DNA of 64,000 nucleotides, taken from Candidatus Propionivibrio dominans (GTDB lineage: Bacteria; Pseudomonadota; Gammaproteobacteria; Burkholderiales; Rhodocyclaceae). Position 1 is the first letter of the stretch, and every line of letters starts with the position of its first letter. The notes beneath the pieces are model-generated. The model saw only the letters and a list, made by a program, of their open reading frames with translations. It did no database searches and was not told the DNA's origin. This document shows positions 25,892 to 36,172 of this stretch, in pieces. The position numbers were made by a program, and so were the translations under genes. Location of the stretch: contig JADJNC010000011.1 in assembly GCA_016709335.1 (NCBI GenBank), positions 165,106 to 229,105 on the forward strand. Direction: 5' to 3'.

Positions 25892-26845
25892 ATGGATGAC
25901 ACTCTGATGCCGACTGCCCGCGATGTGTTAACACCCGATGCCCTGGCCATGCTTGAGACCATTGCAAAGGCCGGCAGCTTTGCTGCGGCTGCCCGTGCAG
26001 GTCATATGGTGCCGAGCGCGTTGACCTATCGTGTGCGGCAGATCGAAGACGCGCTGGATGTTCTGCTGTTTGATCGCAGTTCTCGGCAGGCCCGCTTGAC
26101 TGAAGCTGGGCAGGAACTGCTGCGCGAGGGTGCGCGCCTGCTGGCAGACATCGATGCCGTGGCCAACCGCATCAAGCGGGTGGCGACCGGTTGGGAGCCG
26201 CAGTTCACGATTGCGGTGGATAGCATCATCGTTCGCGCGACGGTGATGGAGCTTTGCCAGTCATTTTTTGCGTTGAAACCGCCGACCAGTCTCAAGCTGC
26301 GCAGCGAGACGCTATCAGGCACGCTCGAAGCGCTCGCATCAGGCCAGGCCGATCTGGCGCTGGGCGTGGCCGTGCAGGCCGGTAGCCGGGCTGACCTCCA
26401 GCGGGAGTCGCTCGGTACAGTTCGTTTTGTCTTCGCCGTATCACCTCACCACCCGCTGGCACATGCTCCCGAACCATTAACCAATGAGACTATCCGCCCG
26501 TATCGCGCGGTAGCGCTTGCCGACTCGATACAGCGCGGCGGCGGCCTGACGGTCAGACTATTGCCCGGCCAGGAGGCGATGACCGTTCCAGACATGCCGG
26601 CAAAGATCGATGCGCAGCTCAGAGGGCTGGGTGTGGGCTTCCTGCCGACATGCCTGGCACAGCCCTACATTGATACCGGGCGCTTGTTGGTAAAACAAAT
26701 CGAACAAGGGGAACATAAGCTTCAGTTTTGTTACGCCTGGCGCAAGAGCGGAAGGGGCGGCCAAGGGCAAGCACTGCTATGGTGGCTTGAGCAGTTGCAA
26801 AGCCCGGTGACGCGGGCTGCGCTATTGGCAGAGAAGCGGTCTTGA
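25892..26845 (+). CDS. LysR family transcriptional regulator
   Basis: A 317-residue LTTR. The N-terminal winged helix (about 14-72) reads ALAMLETIAKAGSFAAAARAG and VPSALTYRVRQIEDALDVLLF, and is followed by the substrate-binding domain. It is divergently oriented to the pirin-ycaC pair with about 90 bases between starts, the standard arrangement for a LysR protein controlling its neighbours. The inducer is unknown. Confidence 0.9.
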   Translation: MDDTLMPTARDVLTPDALAMLETIAKAGSFAAAARAGHMVPSALTYRVRQIEDALDVLLFDRSSRQARLTEAGQELLREGARLLADIDAVANRIKRVATGWEPQFTIAVDSIIVRATVMELCQSFFALKPPTSLKLRSETLSGTLEALASGQADLALGVAVQAGSRADLQRESLGTVRFVFAVSPHHPLAHAPEPLTNETIRPYRAVALADSIQRGGGLTVRLLPGQEAMTVPDMPAKIDAQLRGLGVGFLPTCLAQPYIDTGRLLVKQIEQGEHKLQFCYAWRKSGRGGQGQALLWWLEQLQSPVTRAALLAEKRS

Positions 26846-27001
26846 AATTCAGTCTCCCGCCGTGTCTTACGGCTGGCGGGGCCAATCGTGCCGCAGGAGA
26901 GACGTGCAGGTATTGATGACCTTCATGCCATTTGGAGCGGACGCTCAGAGGTGGAATTTTCTGTGGCGTCAGCATTGGCTGATGGCAGCCGAAGGTTATT
27001 G

Positions 27002-29857
27002 CTATGTCGTTCCCTGGCCGCGCCTGAGTCGTTCCAACTGGGGTTTCAGTTTATCGACGGTGGCGACAAAATCGGAGAGGCGCTTCCTTTCCTGCTCGAC
27101 GACCGAAGCCGGGGCGCGGGCGATGAAGCTCTCGTTGCCGAGCTTGGCGTTGGCCTTGACGATCTCGGCTTCAATCCGGGCGATCTCCTTCCCAAGGCGC
27201 TCGCTTTCGGCGGCGAGGTCGATTTCGATCCTGAACATCAGGCGCGTTTCGCCAACGACGGCGGTCGGTGCGTTGGCGTCATCGGGCAGGGTGTCGACGA
27301 TCTGCATGTCGGAGAGCTTGGCCAGCGCCTTCAGGTAGGGGGCGAAAGCGGCCAGTGATCCGGCGTTGCCGCTGGCGATCAGCGGCACCTTCTGCGCCGG
27401 TGAAAGGTTCATTTCGCCGCGCAGGTTGCGGCAGGCGTAGGCCAGATCCTTGAGTTGCTGCACCCTGGCTTCGCTGGCTTCGTCGATCTTCTCCGGCTGT
27501 GCCTGCGGGTAAGCGGCGAGCATCACCGAGTCGTGCGTCTTTTTGCCGGCGAGGGGGGCGATGGCCTGCCACAGTTCTTCGCTGATGAAGGGCACCAGCG
27601 GGTGTGCCAGACGCAGAACGGTTTCAAGCACGCGCAGCAGTGTGCGGCGCGTGGCGCGGGCCTGCTCGGGCGTGCCGCCCTGCATCTGCACCTTGGCCAG
27701 TTCGAGGTACCAGTCGCAGAACTCGTCCCAGACGAATTCGTAAATGGCACGGGCCAGCAGGTCGAAGCGGTAGTCGGCAAAATGCTGGGTGACTTCGGCT
27801 TCGGTGCGTTGCAGTTTGCTGACGATCCAGCGGTCGGCGAACGAGAAGTCGAGGGCGCTTGAGCAAGCCTCCGGCGTGCAGGCGTCGATGCCGCAGTCCT
27901 GGCCTTCGCTATTCATCAGCACGAAGCGCGTGGCGTTCCACAGCTTGTTGCAGAAATTGCGGTAGCCCTCGCAGCGATGCAGGTCGAACTTGATGTCGCG
28001 ACCGGGGCTGGCCAGCGAGAGGAAAGTAAAGCGCAGGGCGTCGGTGCCGAAGGCCTGAATGCCCTCGGGGAATTCCCTGCGCGTGCGCTTGGCGATCTGT
28101 TCGGCCTGTTTCGGGTTCATCAGGCCGGAGGTGCGTTTACTGACAAGATCCTCGATGCCGATGCCGTCGATCAGGTCGATCGGATCGAGCACGTTGCCCT
28201 TCGACTTGCTCATCTTCTGGCCTTCGGCGTCGCGGATCAGGCCGTGAACATAAACGTGCCTGAAGGGGATCCTGCCGGTGATGTGCCTGGTCATCATGAC
28301 CATACGCGCGACCCAGAAGAAGATGATGTCGAAGCCGGTAACGAGCACCGTCGACGGTAGGTAGAGGTCGAGAGCGGGGTTGGATTTAGCCGGCCACTCC
28401 GGTGTCCAGTCGAGTGTCGAGAACGGCCACAGGGCGCTGGAATACCAGGTGTCGAGAACGTCCGGGTCGCGCTCCAGGGCGCCAGTGTAGCCGGCGGCCG
28501 ACGCCTGCGCCCTGGCTTCGGCTTCGTCGTGGGCGACGAAGATTTGGCCCCGCATTTCACCCTCCTGGGCGTACCACGCCGGGATCTGGTGGCCCCACCA
28601 CAACTGGCGCGAGATGCACCAGTCCTGGATGTTGTTCAGCCACTGCCTGTAGGTGTTGACCCAGTTTTCCGGGACGAACTTTATTTCGCCCGAGGCGACG
28701 CATTCGAGCGCCTTGCCGACGATGCTGGTGCCGTCCGAATCTGGCCCGACTCCCGGCTTGGACATGGCGACGAACCATTGGTCGGTGAGCATCGGCTCGA
28801 TCACCACGCCGGTGCGGTCGCCACGCGGAACCTTGAGCTGGTGCCTGTCGGTCTTCTCCAGAACGCCGAGCACTTCAAGGTCGGCGACGACAGCCTGGCG
28901 CGCATCGAAGCGATCCATGCCGCGATACTTTGCCGGTGCGTTGTCGTTGATCCTGGCGTCGAGCGTGAGGATCGAGATGATCGGCAGGTTATGACGCTGG
29001 CCGACGGCGTAGTCGTTGAAGTCATGCGCCGGCGTGACCTTGACGCAGCCGGTGCCGAATTCAAGGTCGACGTAGGCGTCGGCGATGATCGGGATTTCGC
29101 GGTCCGTGAGCGGCAGTTTCACCCTCTTGCCGAGCAGGTGCCTGTAGCGCTCATCTTCCGGGTGCACCATCACCGCGGTATCGCCGAGCATGGTTTCCGG
29201 GCGGGTGGTGGCCACGGTCAGGTAACCGCTGCCATCGGCCAGCGGGTAGCGGATGTGCCACATGAAACCTTCTTCTTCTTCGCTCACCACTTCGAGGTCG
29301 GAGACGGCGGTGTGCAGCACCGGGTCCCAGTTAACGAGGCGTTTGCCGCGATAGATCAGGCCTTCCCGGTGCAGACGGACGAAGGTCTCGGTGACGATCT
29401 TCGAGAGGCCGGCGTCCATCGTGAAGCGCTCGCGCTTCCAGTCCGGTGAGGTGCCGAGGCGGCGCATCTGGCGGGTGATGGTATTGCCCGAGAATTCCTT
29501 CCACTCCCAGACTTTTTCAAGGAACTTCTCGCGGCCAAGCTGATGGCGAGAAATGCCCTGCGCGTCAAGCTGGCGTTCGACGACGATTTGCGTGGCGATG
29601 CCGGCGTGATCGGTTCCCGGTTGCCACAGCGTGTTGTCACCGCGCATGCGATGGTAGCGGGTGAGGGCATCCATGATCGCCTGGTTGAAACCGTGCCCCA
29701 TGTGCAGCGTTCCGGTGACGTTGGGCGGCGGCAACAGGATGCAGAAGGCATTGGGGTTGGTGGTGTCGAGACCGGCATCAAAGTAGCCCCTGGCTTCCCA
29801 TTCAGGGTACCAGCGACGCTCGATGTCTGCCGGCTCAAAGCTTTTGGCAAGTTCCAT
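27002..29857 (-). CDS. valS: Valyl-tRNA synthetase
   Basis: A 951-residue class Ia synthetase charging tRNA-Val. The HIGH-type motif is [17 protein letters not shown] near 44-60 and KMSKSKGN is near 548. The CP1 editing domain lies between, with [10 protein letters not shown]. The C-terminal ~70 residues form the coiled-coil arm typical of ValRS ([12 protein letters not shown]...KL). Length is normal. It is the last gene of the pepA-holC-hypothetical-valS string, set apart from it by a CACCAAG repeat. Confidence 0.98.
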   Translation of the reverse strand: MELAKSFEPADIERRWYPEWEARGYFDAGLDTTNPNAFCILLPPPNVTGTLHMGHGFNQAIMDALTRYHRMRGDNTLWQPGTDHAGIATQIVVERQLDAQGISRHQLGREKFLEKVWEWKEFSGNTITRQMRRLGTSPDWKRERFTMDAGLSKIVTETFVRLHREGLIYRGKRLVNWDPVLHTAVSDLEVVSEEEEGFMWHIRYPLADGSGYLTVATTRPETMLGDTAVMVHPEDERYRHLLGKRVKLPLTDREIPIIADAYVDLEFGTGCVKVTPAHDFNDYAVGQRHNLPIISILTLDARINDNAPAKYRGMDRFDARQAVVADLEVLGVLEKTDRHQLKVPRGDRTGVVIEPMLTDQWFVAMSKPGVGPDSDGTSIVGKALECVASGEIKFVPENWVNTYRQWLNNIQDWCISRQLWWGHQIPAWYAQEGEMRGQIFVAHDEAEARAQASAAGYTGALERDPDVLDTWYSSALWPFSTLDWTPEWPAKSNPALDLYLPSTVLVTGFDIIFFWVARMVMMTRHITGRIPFRHVYVHGLIRDAEGQKMSKSKGNVLDPIDLIDGIGIEDLVSKRTSGLMNPKQAEQIAKRTRREFPEGIQAFGTDALRFTFLSLASPGRDIKFDLHRCEGYRNFCNKLWNATRFVLMNSEGQDCGIDACTPEACSSALDFSFADRWIVSKLQRTEAEVTQHFADYRFDLLARAIYEFVWDEFCDWYLELAKVQMQGGTPEQARATRRTLLRVLETVLRLAHPLVPFISEELWQAIAPLAGKKTHDSVMLAAYPQAQPEKIDEASEARVQQLKDLAYACRNLRGEMNLSPAQKVPLIASGNAGSLAAFAPYLKALAKLSDMQIVDTLPDDANAPTAVVGETRLMFRIEIDLAAESERLGKEIARIEAEIVKANAKLGNESFIARAPASVVEQERKRLSDFVATVDKLKPQLERLRRGQGTT

Positions 29858-29950
29858 AGGGGTAGAAGTAGGGGTGGAGAAAGCCGGCGATTATACCGGA
29901 TCGCACCGCGGCCCACGACGGGGCAGCTTGAGTTCGTAGTTAGTCAAACG

Positions 29951-30082
29951 GAAACAGCGAACCACCAAGATGCCCCGCAGGAAATCCCTCTGGGGGACAC
30001 CAAGATCACCAAGGGAGCACCAAGGACAAGCAAGTCAGTTGTTTTGTTCTTCTTGGTGAATCTTGGTGTGTGGCTTGGTGGT
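29951..30082. repeat. CACCAAG-rich dispersed repeat, copy 1
   Basis: Begins GAAACAGCGAACCACCAAG (29951-29969), contains several CACCAAG and CTTGGTG words in inverted order (CACCAAGATC, CACCAAGG; CTTGGTGAA, CTTGGTGTG) and ends CTTGGTGG near 30082. The outer arms pair, so a long hairpin is possible. A second copy in the opposite orientation lies at 55171-55282. It occupies the 257-base gap before valS. Confidence 0.8.
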
Positions 30083-30114
30083 GAGATTTTCATGTCACTC
30101 AACATGGGGGAGTG

Positions 30115-30525
30115 TCAGTTTGGATTCGGCTCGTCGAGCGGAAGGCGCAGTTGCTTGCGCCGGGCGATGAAGTCGCGCAGGGCGGTTTCCATGGTCGAGG
30201 TAATTCCGGCGCGCAGTTCTTCGCCGGCGTTGAGCAGGGTGGCTTCAAGCAGCGTCGGCAGTTCGTAGGTCAGTTGTTGCCCGATGGCGTGGGCGATATC
30301 CGAAGCCAGCAGCGAGACCTGGGTTTCGTCGAAGCGGTCTGGGCTGACTTCAGAAACGGCCGCTTCAGCGGACACTACCTCGGTCAGAACGGGGAGGTCA
30401 TTGTCATCACTTGCTGGCAGCGGAGTGCTGACGGATTCGTTACTGCTGGCCGTTTTGGCAACAAAACTTCGCCGCCGCTTCATCAACGAGTCGATGCGAT
30501 CAACCACATCCGAATGTTCGGCCAT
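30115..30525 (-). CDS. Conserved hypothetical protein between holC and valS
   Basis: 136 residues with no signal peptide. The N-terminus MAEHSDVVDRIDSLMKRRRSF is followed by a disordered Ser/Glu-rich stretch. A helical C-terminal half (LASDIAHAIGQQLTYELPTLLEATLL, then MRAGI-like to RDFIARRKQLRL) follows. The ATG overlaps the holC stop by one base, indicating translational coupling. Small proteins at this position beside holC recur in betaproteobacteria, but no function is assigned that I know of. Confidence 0.75.
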   Translation of the reverse strand: MAEHSDVVDRIDSLMKRRRSFVAKTASSNESVSTPLPASDDNDLPVLTEVVSAEAAVSEVSPDRFDETQVSLLASDIAHAIGQQLTYELPTLLEATLLNAGEELRAGITSTMETALRDFIARRKQLRLPLDEPNPN

Positions 30526-30965
30526 CAGTGTTTCTCCGAAAGGTCGAAATATTTGATTTCGTAACCGCGATCCTTGTAGAACCTGACGCGTTCGCGAGCC
30601 GCCAGACGCTCTGCGTCTTGCTGCCCGACGACTTCAATGACACTGGTGAAACGCGCAAAGCCGGGCGGGATTTCAGCGGAAAGGTTGAACAGGCGCTCGT
30701 TGTGCGAAAAGGATTGTAGATCGTCGGCGTCCAGAGTGTCGGCAATCAGCACCGGTGTTTCGGCGGCAAGGGGGGAATCGCTGCGCACATGCGGGATGAA
30801 GCCGCCTGGCGGATGCATCCACAAATGGCGGTCGAGCAGGCCGGCGACTTCGGCATCGGGGGCGTAGACCAGCAGCGACTTCTTTTGCAAACAAGCCTTG
30901 CCGATCAGCGCAACGGCGGCAGCGATGCGCTCGGCCGCGTTATGATAAAAAAATATCTGGGTCAA
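30525..30965 (-). CDS. holC: DNA polymerase III chi subunit
   Basis: A 146-residue protein starting MTQIFFYHNAAERI and containing LLVYAPDAEVAGLLDRHLW and FSHNERLFNLS, the HolC pattern. The C-terminal RFYKDRGYEIKYFDL is also typical. Chi is an accessory clamp-loader subunit that contacts SSB during replication. It overlaps the pepA stop by four bases (ATGA) and the next gene by one base. The pepA-holC-valS order is conserved across many proteobacteria. Confidence 0.95.
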   Translation of the reverse strand: MTQIFFYHNAAERIAAAVALIGKACLQKKSLLVYAPDAEVAGLLDRHLWMHPPGGFIPHVRSDSPLAAETPVLIADTLDADDLQSFSHNERLFNLSAEIPPGFARFTSVIEVVGQQDAERLAARERVRFYKDRGYEIKYFDLSEKH

Positions 30966-32482
30966 TTGAGTTTCCCGGCTCGCTTGAGCAGGTAATGCGT
31001 GAGCAGCGCAACGGGGCGTCCCGTAGCGCCTTTTTCGGCGCCGGATTTCCAGGCGGTCCCGGCAATGTCAAGGTGTGCCCAGGCGAACTTTTTGGTGAAG
31101 CGCGAGAGGAAGCAGGCGGCTGATACGCTGCCGGCCGCTCGCCCGCCAATGTTGGCCATGTCGGCGAAATTGCTTTTCAGAAGATCCTGATAGTCTTCCC
31201 ACAACGGCATCTGCCAGGCGCGGTCCTGCGCTTCGTCACCGGCGTGCAGGAGTTCGCGGGCGAGGCCCTCGTCGTTGGCGAACAGGCCGGTGGCGACATG
31301 ACCGAGCGCGATCACGCAGGCGCCGGTAAGGGTGGCGACATCGATCACCGTTTCCGGATCGAAGCGTTCGGCGTAGGTCAGCGTGTCACAGAGGATCAGG
31401 CGACCTTCAGCGTCGGTATTCAGTATTTCGATGGTCTGGCCGGACATCGAGGTGACAATGTCCCCCGGCTTGCTGGCTGCACCTCCCGGCATGTTTTCGG
31501 AGGTCGGAACGAGTACCGTGAGATTGATCGGCAGTTTCATCCGGGCTACCGCCTTGAGGGCACCGAGAACGCTGGCAGCGCCGCACATGTCGAACTTCAT
31601 CTCGTCCATTTCCAGGCCCGGCTTGAGCGAAATGCCGCCGGAATCAAAGGTAATGCCCTTGCCAACGAGGATCAGCGGTTTCTCTTGTGAACCTTTTCCA
31701 CGGCCGGTTCCAGCAATCGCGCCTTTATAGTGCAGGACAATCAGTTTCGGCGGCTGGTGCGAGCCCTTGGCTACCGAGAGCAGCGAGTGCATGCCGAGTG
31801 CTTCCATATCGGTGCGTTCGAGAACCTGGCAGTCGAGTGCGTGATCGTGGGCCATCTGCCGGGCCGTTTCAGCCAGATAGCCGGGGGTGCATACGTTGCC
31901 GGGCAGGTTGCCGAGATCCCTGGCCAGCGCTACCCCACTGGCGATGGCCAGCCCCTGGGCGAGCGCTTCTTCAGCGAGAGCGAGGTCATTCCGCCGCTCA
32001 ATGGCCAGGGTCAGTTTACGCAACGGGCGGCGCACCTCGTCCTTTTTGCTCTTGAACTGCTCGAAGCGATAGAGGCTTTCCTCGGCGATGATCGCTGCCT
32101 GCCGGATGCGCCAGGCCAGAGTGCGCTTTTTGACTGCACATTCGGTCAAAAAGAGCGTACCGTCCGCAGCGCCTGTTGCGTTGAGTGCGTTAACCGCATT
32201 GCGAATCGCTGAGCAGTATTCCTTGTCACGGAATTCCTTTTCCTTGCCCAGCCCGACCAGCAGCACCCGCTCGCACAGCGTGGATGGAACGTCGTGCAGA
32301 ATCAATGTTGAACCCGCTTTCCCTTCCATGTCGCCGCGGCGTATGACGTCGGAAAGATAGTGGTTCGCCGCCTTGTCGATCAGTTCGGCGGCAAGCGTCA
32401 GTTTGCGCGCTTCGAAAACGCCGACGACGACGCAAGCGCTGCGGTGCTTTTCCGGGCTTCCGCTTTTTATGCTAAATTCCAC
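30962..32482 (-). CDS. pepA: Leucyl aminopeptidase (cytosol aminopeptidase A)
   Basis: A 506-residue M17 metallopeptidase that removes N-terminal amino acids and in some bacteria also binds DNA. Metal and catalytic segments are visible: GKGITFDSGGISLKPG, the MKFDMCGAA strand and NTDAEGRLIL. The N-terminal ~180 residues form the non-catalytic macro-like domain. It is divergent from lptF, 73 bases apart, the usual arrangement. Length is normal. Confidence 0.97.
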   Translation of the reverse strand: MEFSIKSGSPEKHRSACVVVGVFEARKLTLAAELIDKAANHYLSDVIRRGDMEGKAGSTLILHDVPSTLCERVLLVGLGKEKEFRDKEYCSAIRNAVNALNATGAADGTLFLTECAVKKRTLAWRIRQAAIIAEESLYRFEQFKSKKDEVRRPLRKLTLAIERRNDLALAEEALAQGLAIASGVALARDLGNLPGNVCTPGYLAETARQMAHDHALDCQVLERTDMEALGMHSLLSVAKGSHQPPKLIVLHYKGAIAGTGRGKGSQEKPLILVGKGITFDSGGISLKPGLEMDEMKFDMCGAASVLGALKAVARMKLPINLTVLVPTSENMPGGAASKPGDIVTSMSGQTIEILNTDAEGRLILCDTLTYAERFDPETVIDVATLTGACVIALGHVATGLFANDEGLARELLHAGDEAQDRAWQMPLWEDYQDLLKSNFADMANIGGRAAGSVSAACFLSRFTKKFAWAHLDIAGTAWKSGAEKGATGRPVALLTHYLLKRAGKLN

Positions 32483-32555
32483 TGGCTGCTCCTCATAGAA
32501 TGCAGTTTTGTTCTAAAAGTCGATTATCACTGTTGTTTTTCGTTAAAGTCAAAAA

Positions 32556-33635
32556 ATGATCTTTCAGCGTGCCGCCCGGCGCGAGTTTACCCACTCGGCT
32601 GCCGGCATTTTTGTAGCCCTTTTCGCCATTCTGCTGACCACTCAACTGATCCGTCTACTGGGCGACGCGGCGCAAGGCTCGATTGCGCCGGAAGCAGTAG
32701 TTGCGTTGCTTGGCTTTTCGGCGCTTAACTACATCGCGGCCTTGTTATCCCTGTCTGCGTTCATCGCCATTCTGTTGGCTTTGTCGCGCAGTTATCGTGA
32801 TTCCGAGATGGTCGTCTGGTTCTCCTCCGGACTGTCTCTTGCCGCATGGATACGGCCGGTGCTGTTCTTTACCCTGCCGCTGGTGTTGGCGATAGCCTTG
32901 TTGTCTCTTTTCGTAGCTCCCTGGGCCAACTCGCAGAGTGCCGAGTACCGCAGTAATCTCAATACGCGCAAGGATTCCGGAATGGTTACTCCCGGAGCGT
33001 TTCAGGAGTCTGCTTCCGGCGACCGTGTTGTCTTCGTCGAGGCGGTTGCCGATGACGAGAGCTATGTCAGAAACGTGTTTGTGCAATCGGTTCAGAACCA
33101 GCGTCTGGGAGTGACCATGGCTGCGAAAGGCCATCAGGAAATTGCCGAGAATGGTGATCGCTTCATTGTTCTGCAGAACGGTCGTCGTTACGAGATCGAG
33201 CCGGGTTCGCCGGAGTTCCGTATTCTGGAGTTTGCGCGTTATGCTATACGATTGGAGACCAAGGAGGCGCGTGGCATTGAGCGGACGTCGAAGAATGCAC
33301 CCACGCTGGAGTTGATTCAGAAGGATCTGCCCGTCTATCGAGCCGAGCTGATGTGGCGACTGAGCGTTCCACTTTCGGCAATCGTTCTGGCGCTGCTGGC
33401 GATTCCCCTTTCCTTTGTCAATCCGCGCGCAGGTCGTTCAGCCAACATGCTGCTGGCACTGCTGACTTATTTTGTGTACCACAATTTGCTGACCATCAGT
33501 CAGGCGTGGGTGGCTAGTGGCAGGATTTCATTTACGGTTGGGGTGCTGGCCACTCATCTGTTCATGCTCTGTCTCTTGCCGCTGCTTTTCTATCGCCGGA
33601 TTGCCGTACTCTCTTTTGCGCGGTTTCTGAGATGA
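32556..33635 (+). CDS. lptF: LPS export ABC transporter permease LptF
   Basis: A 359-residue inner-membrane permease of the LptB2FG complex that extracts lipopolysaccharide and drives it toward the outer membrane. Three N-terminal helices precede a periplasmic beta-jellyroll (about 115-265), and three helices follow (SVPLSAIVLALLAIPLSFVNPRAGRS is typical). The start MIFQRAARREF is family-like. The stop overlaps lptG by four bases. Confidence 0.95.
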   Translation: MIFQRAARREFTHSAAGIFVALFAILLTTQLIRLLGDAAQGSIAPEAVVALLGFSALNYIAALLSLSAFIAILLALSRSYRDSEMVVWFSSGLSLAAWIRPVLFFTLPLVLAIALLSLFVAPWANSQSAEYRSNLNTRKDSGMVTPGAFQESASGDRVVFVEAVADDESYVRNVFVQSVQNQRLGVTMAAKGHQEIAENGDRFIVLQNGRRYEIEPGSPEFRILEFARYAIRLETKEARGIERTSKNAPTLELIQKDLPVYRAELMWRLSVPLSAIVLALLAIPLSFVNPRAGRSANMLLALLTYFVYHNLLTISQAWVASGRISFTVGVLATHLFMLCLLPLLFYRRIAVLSFARFLR

Positions 33636-34702
33636 GAATTTACCGTCGTTATCTGGCGCGCGAAGTATCTGGCGCGATAGGTCTGGTACTTGCCGGATTT
33701 CTGGCCTTGTTTGGTTTTTTCGACCTGTTTGGCGAGGTCAATAATATTGGTAGGGGAGACTATCAAATACGACACGCCTTTGCGTTTGTCGGCTTGCGTA
33801 TGCCGGGACGCATTTATGAACTGATGCCGATTGCGGTTCTGATCGGGACGCTCTATTCACTAACGACACTGGCCAGGCATTCGGAAATCACCGTGCTGCG
33901 GGTATCGGGAATGTCGACCAGAAACCTGCTTTCAGGCTTGTTTCAGGTGGCGACAGTTTTCGCCCTGATTACTTTCCTGATCGGAGAAGTTGTGGCGCCA
34001 CCTGCCGAGCGGGTGGCGCAACAGTTGCGTCTCACACAGAAAGGCCGAACCATTGAGGGCATGCGCAGTGGATTGTGGGTCAAGGATGAGCGTAGTTTCA
34101 TCAACGTGCAGGTGGTATTGCGGGACACGCAACTGCGGGGCATCCGGATTTATAACTTTGACGATAACGCAATGCTGCGTTCGGTCACCGATGCGGCAGA
34201 GGGAGTGTATGTTCCGCCGGCCAGTTGGCGGCTGACAGGCGTCGTCAAGACCATCCTGCATGGTGACCGCTCCGAAGTTGTCAGCATGCCGGATATGGAA
34301 TGGCATTCGGCGCTGAATCCGGACATTCTTGCCGTTCTGGTGGTCGCCCCTGAACGCATGTCCCTGCTGCATCTGACGGCCTATATCAAGCACCTGGCGG
34401 AGAACAGCCAGAAGACCCAGCGTTACGATATCGCCTTGTGGAAGAAACTGATCTATCCCTTGGCGGCGCTGGTCATGGTTGCCCTGGCCCTGCCCTTCGG
34501 ATATACCCATAACCGGGTTAGCGGAGTCAGCCTCAAGATTTTCTCCGGGGTGATGATCGGGGTGTTCTTTCACATGCTCAACGGCTTGTTTTCCAATCTT
34601 GGAGTAATCAACAGCTGGTCGCCGTTGATCAGCGCGATAGCGCCTTCGGCGTTATTCATGCTGGTTGCGGTGGGGATGATCTGGTGGGTTGAGCGGCGCT
34701 GA
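33632..34702 (+). CDS. lptG: LPS export ABC transporter permease LptG
   Basis: A 356-residue partner of LptF with the same six-helix plus periplasmic jellyroll layout. MRIYRRYLAREV at the start, the GRIYELMPIAVLIGTLYSL helix, and C-terminal LPFGYTHNRVSG and VGMIWWVERR match LptG. It overlaps lptF by four bases, so the two subunits are made together. lptA, lptB and lptC are not in the window. Confidence 0.95.
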   Translation: MRIYRRYLAREVSGAIGLVLAGFLALFGFFDLFGEVNNIGRGDYQIRHAFAFVGLRMPGRIYELMPIAVLIGTLYSLTTLARHSEITVLRVSGMSTRNLLSGLFQVATVFALITFLIGEVVAPPAERVAQQLRLTQKGRTIEGMRSGLWVKDERSFINVQVVLRDTQLRGIRIYNFDDNAMLRSVTDAAEGVYVPPASWRLTGVVKTILHGDRSEVVSMPDMEWHSALNPDILAVLVVAPERMSLLHLTAYIKHLAENSQKTQRYDIALWKKLIYPLAALVMVALALPFGYTHNRVSGVSLKIFSGVMIGVFFHMLNGLFSNLGVINSWSPLISAIAPSALFMLVAVGMIWWVERR

Positions 34703-34779
34703 GTCAGCCGGTCTGGTCAAGCTGCGATGCCAAAAGCATCGACTTCCCAGGACGGGTGCGGTGAAAGCCGGTTCCCCGT

Positions 34780-35205
34780 TTATGCCATGACGAGCTGGGT
34801 GCCTGCGATCCGGTCGTGCAGGAACTGCCTGTCGCGGTCGATCAGCGCCCACACGATGCCGACTCCGCCAAACACCAGGCTTGGCCAGCACAGAAGAAAG
34901 CGCAGCAAGGCCTGCGCCGGTCGGACAGGAAGTCCTTCGGCCGTGAGCAGACGGATGCGCCAGGTTTTCATCGCCAGCGTTTGGCCGCCATTGCTCCAGA
35001 ACCCGATGAAATAGACAAGCAGGACAAGAAAGAGGTGGGCCCACAAGACCGTCGGTGTTGCGAGTCGATGTGCAAAAGCGCCGATCAGTACGTGCGGAGC
35101 AATCATCAGCACCGCAACAACACCAGACAACAGGAGAATTTCGTAACACATGGCGGCCAGCCGGCGCAGGACTCCTGGGCGGATAACGCCGTCTTGAGCA
35201 GGCAT
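34780..35205 (-). CDS. RDD family membrane protein
   Basis: A 141-residue inner-membrane protein of the RDD domain, with GVLRRLAAMCYEILLL near the start, a central hydrophobic segment, and WRIRLLTAEGLPVRPAQALLRFLL. RDD proteins are linked to transport or membrane-complex support, but the role is unclear. It starts at the ATG overlapping the stop of the DUF3106 gene by one base. It is the last of the four overlapping genes after the ECF sigma factor and is convergent with lptG. Confidence 0.87.
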   Translation of the reverse strand: MPAQDGVIRPGVLRRLAAMCYEILLLSGVVAVLMIAPHVLIGAFAHRLATPTVLWAHLFLVLLVYFIGFWSNGGQTLAMKTWRIRLLTAEGLPVRPAQALLRFLLCWPSLVFGGVGIVWALIDRDRQFLHDRIAGTQLVMA

Positions 35206-35822
35206 CAGGGCTTGCTCGTGGTTTCAGCGACCGTCGGTGTAACGGCAGGGGGTGAGGCTTCCGTTGCGGGTGGGGCTGCGGGGAGAGGGGTGGGCGGGGT
35301 TGATGGGGGAGCAACCGGATTAGCCACGGCCGCCGGTGCCGGGAGCAAGGGCGCAGTTGCTGCCGGCCGGCCGGGTTTGGGGACGGGCTTGCTGGCGGCT
35401 TGCTGCTTCAGTTTCTCCTTTTCGTCTTCCGGCAGGCTCGAATACTCTTCCCACTTTTGCTTGAGTTCCTGCTTTTTCTCTGCGGGAAGCTGATTGGCCG
35501 TTTTGAAGTTCTCGCGCGCCAACTCGCGTTGTTCTGGCGTCAGTTTTCCCCAGGCCTGCATTTGCACCTGAATGCGGCGTTGTTCTTCAGGAGTCATTTC
35601 AGGAAAACGGACGGCAATGCCCAGCCATTTTTTCTGGCGGAAGTATTCCAGGGAATCCCAGTCGTCGCTCAGCGGGGCGAGGACGATCTTCTGCTGTACC
35701 GTCAATTCGCTCCACTTCGGCTGTGGCGGCGTCGCAATGAGCGACGGGCTGGACGTTTCCGCCCAGCCCGTGGTCACCAGAGAACAACAGAAAATTATTG
35801 CGACGAGCCGCGTTTTAACCAT
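35205..35822 (-). CDS. DUF3106 exported protein with LTPEQR motifs
   Basis: 205 residues with a cleavable signal peptide (about 1-21). A helical core follows, with W.ELTVQQKIVLAPL, EMTPEEQRRIQ and KLTPEQRELAREN. The C-terminus is a ~65-residue Pro/Ala-rich tail. The repeated LTPEQR/MTPEEQR pattern recalls the LTxxQ motif of Spy/CpxP-type periplasmic sensors, but homology is not proven. It overlaps the DUF3619 gene by 28 bases. In this module it could sense envelope conditions for the sigma factor system; this is inference. Confidence 0.85.
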   Translation of the reverse strand: MVKTRLVAIIFCCSLVTTGWAETSSPSLIATPPQPKWSELTVQQKIVLAPLSDDWDSLEYFRQKKWLGIAVRFPEMTPEEQRRIQVQMQAWGKLTPEQRELARENFKTANQLPAEKKQELKQKWEEYSSLPEDEKEKLKQQAASKPVPKPGRPAATAPLLPAPAAVANPVAPPSTPPTPLPAAPPATEASPPAVTPTVAETTSKP

Positions 35823-36172
35823 GTATCGAAGCCCTTGTCGGTAAATGCACCGATCGGCAGATCATCGGCGAGCAGGGCACTATCGACCGCACCCAGCTCG
35901 TTGATGCGCTGATCGGCCATCCAGTATGCTGAAAAGGCAAGGCCCAGAAGCAGTGCAAGTGCGGCGAGTGCCTGCTTGAGGTGCAGGTTGTCAAAGTGGT
36001 ATTGAAAGAAACTGCCCGCAGTGGCCAGCACCGATTGATTTACAGCCTGCCTCTGGCAGGCCAGAGCACTTTGCCTGGCGGCAGCGAGGCGGGCCGTAGT
36101 CTCGGGCCGCAGTTCGTGCAATCCGCGATTAAGAAGCTGCCTGACCTTGTAGGCGAAATGCAGTTCGTTCAT
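35795..36172 (-). CDS. DUF3619 single-span membrane protein, candidate anti-sigma factor
   Basis: A 125-residue protein with a cytoplasmic N-terminal helical part (1-62) beginning NELHFAYKVRQLLNRGLHEL, one transmembrane helix (about 65-86, LKQALAALALLLGLAFSAYW), and a ~40-residue outer segment. The ATG overlaps the ECF sigma stop by four bases. One-TM proteins encoded directly after ECF sigma genes are commonly their anti-sigma factors. No zinc HxxxCxxC motif is seen, so it would be a non-ZAS type. The role is inferred from layout only. Confidence 0.85.
   Translation of the reverse strand: MNELHFAYKVRQLLNRGLHELRPETTARLAAARQSALACQRQAVNQSVLATAGSFFQYHFDNLHLKQALAALALLLGLAFSAYWMADQRINELGAVDSALLADDLPIGAFTDKGFDTWLKRGSSQ

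Noticed and set aside
26846..27001. Short plus-strand frames between the LysR gene and valS
   Set aside because: They run into the antisense of valS and have no ribosome site or conserved sequence.
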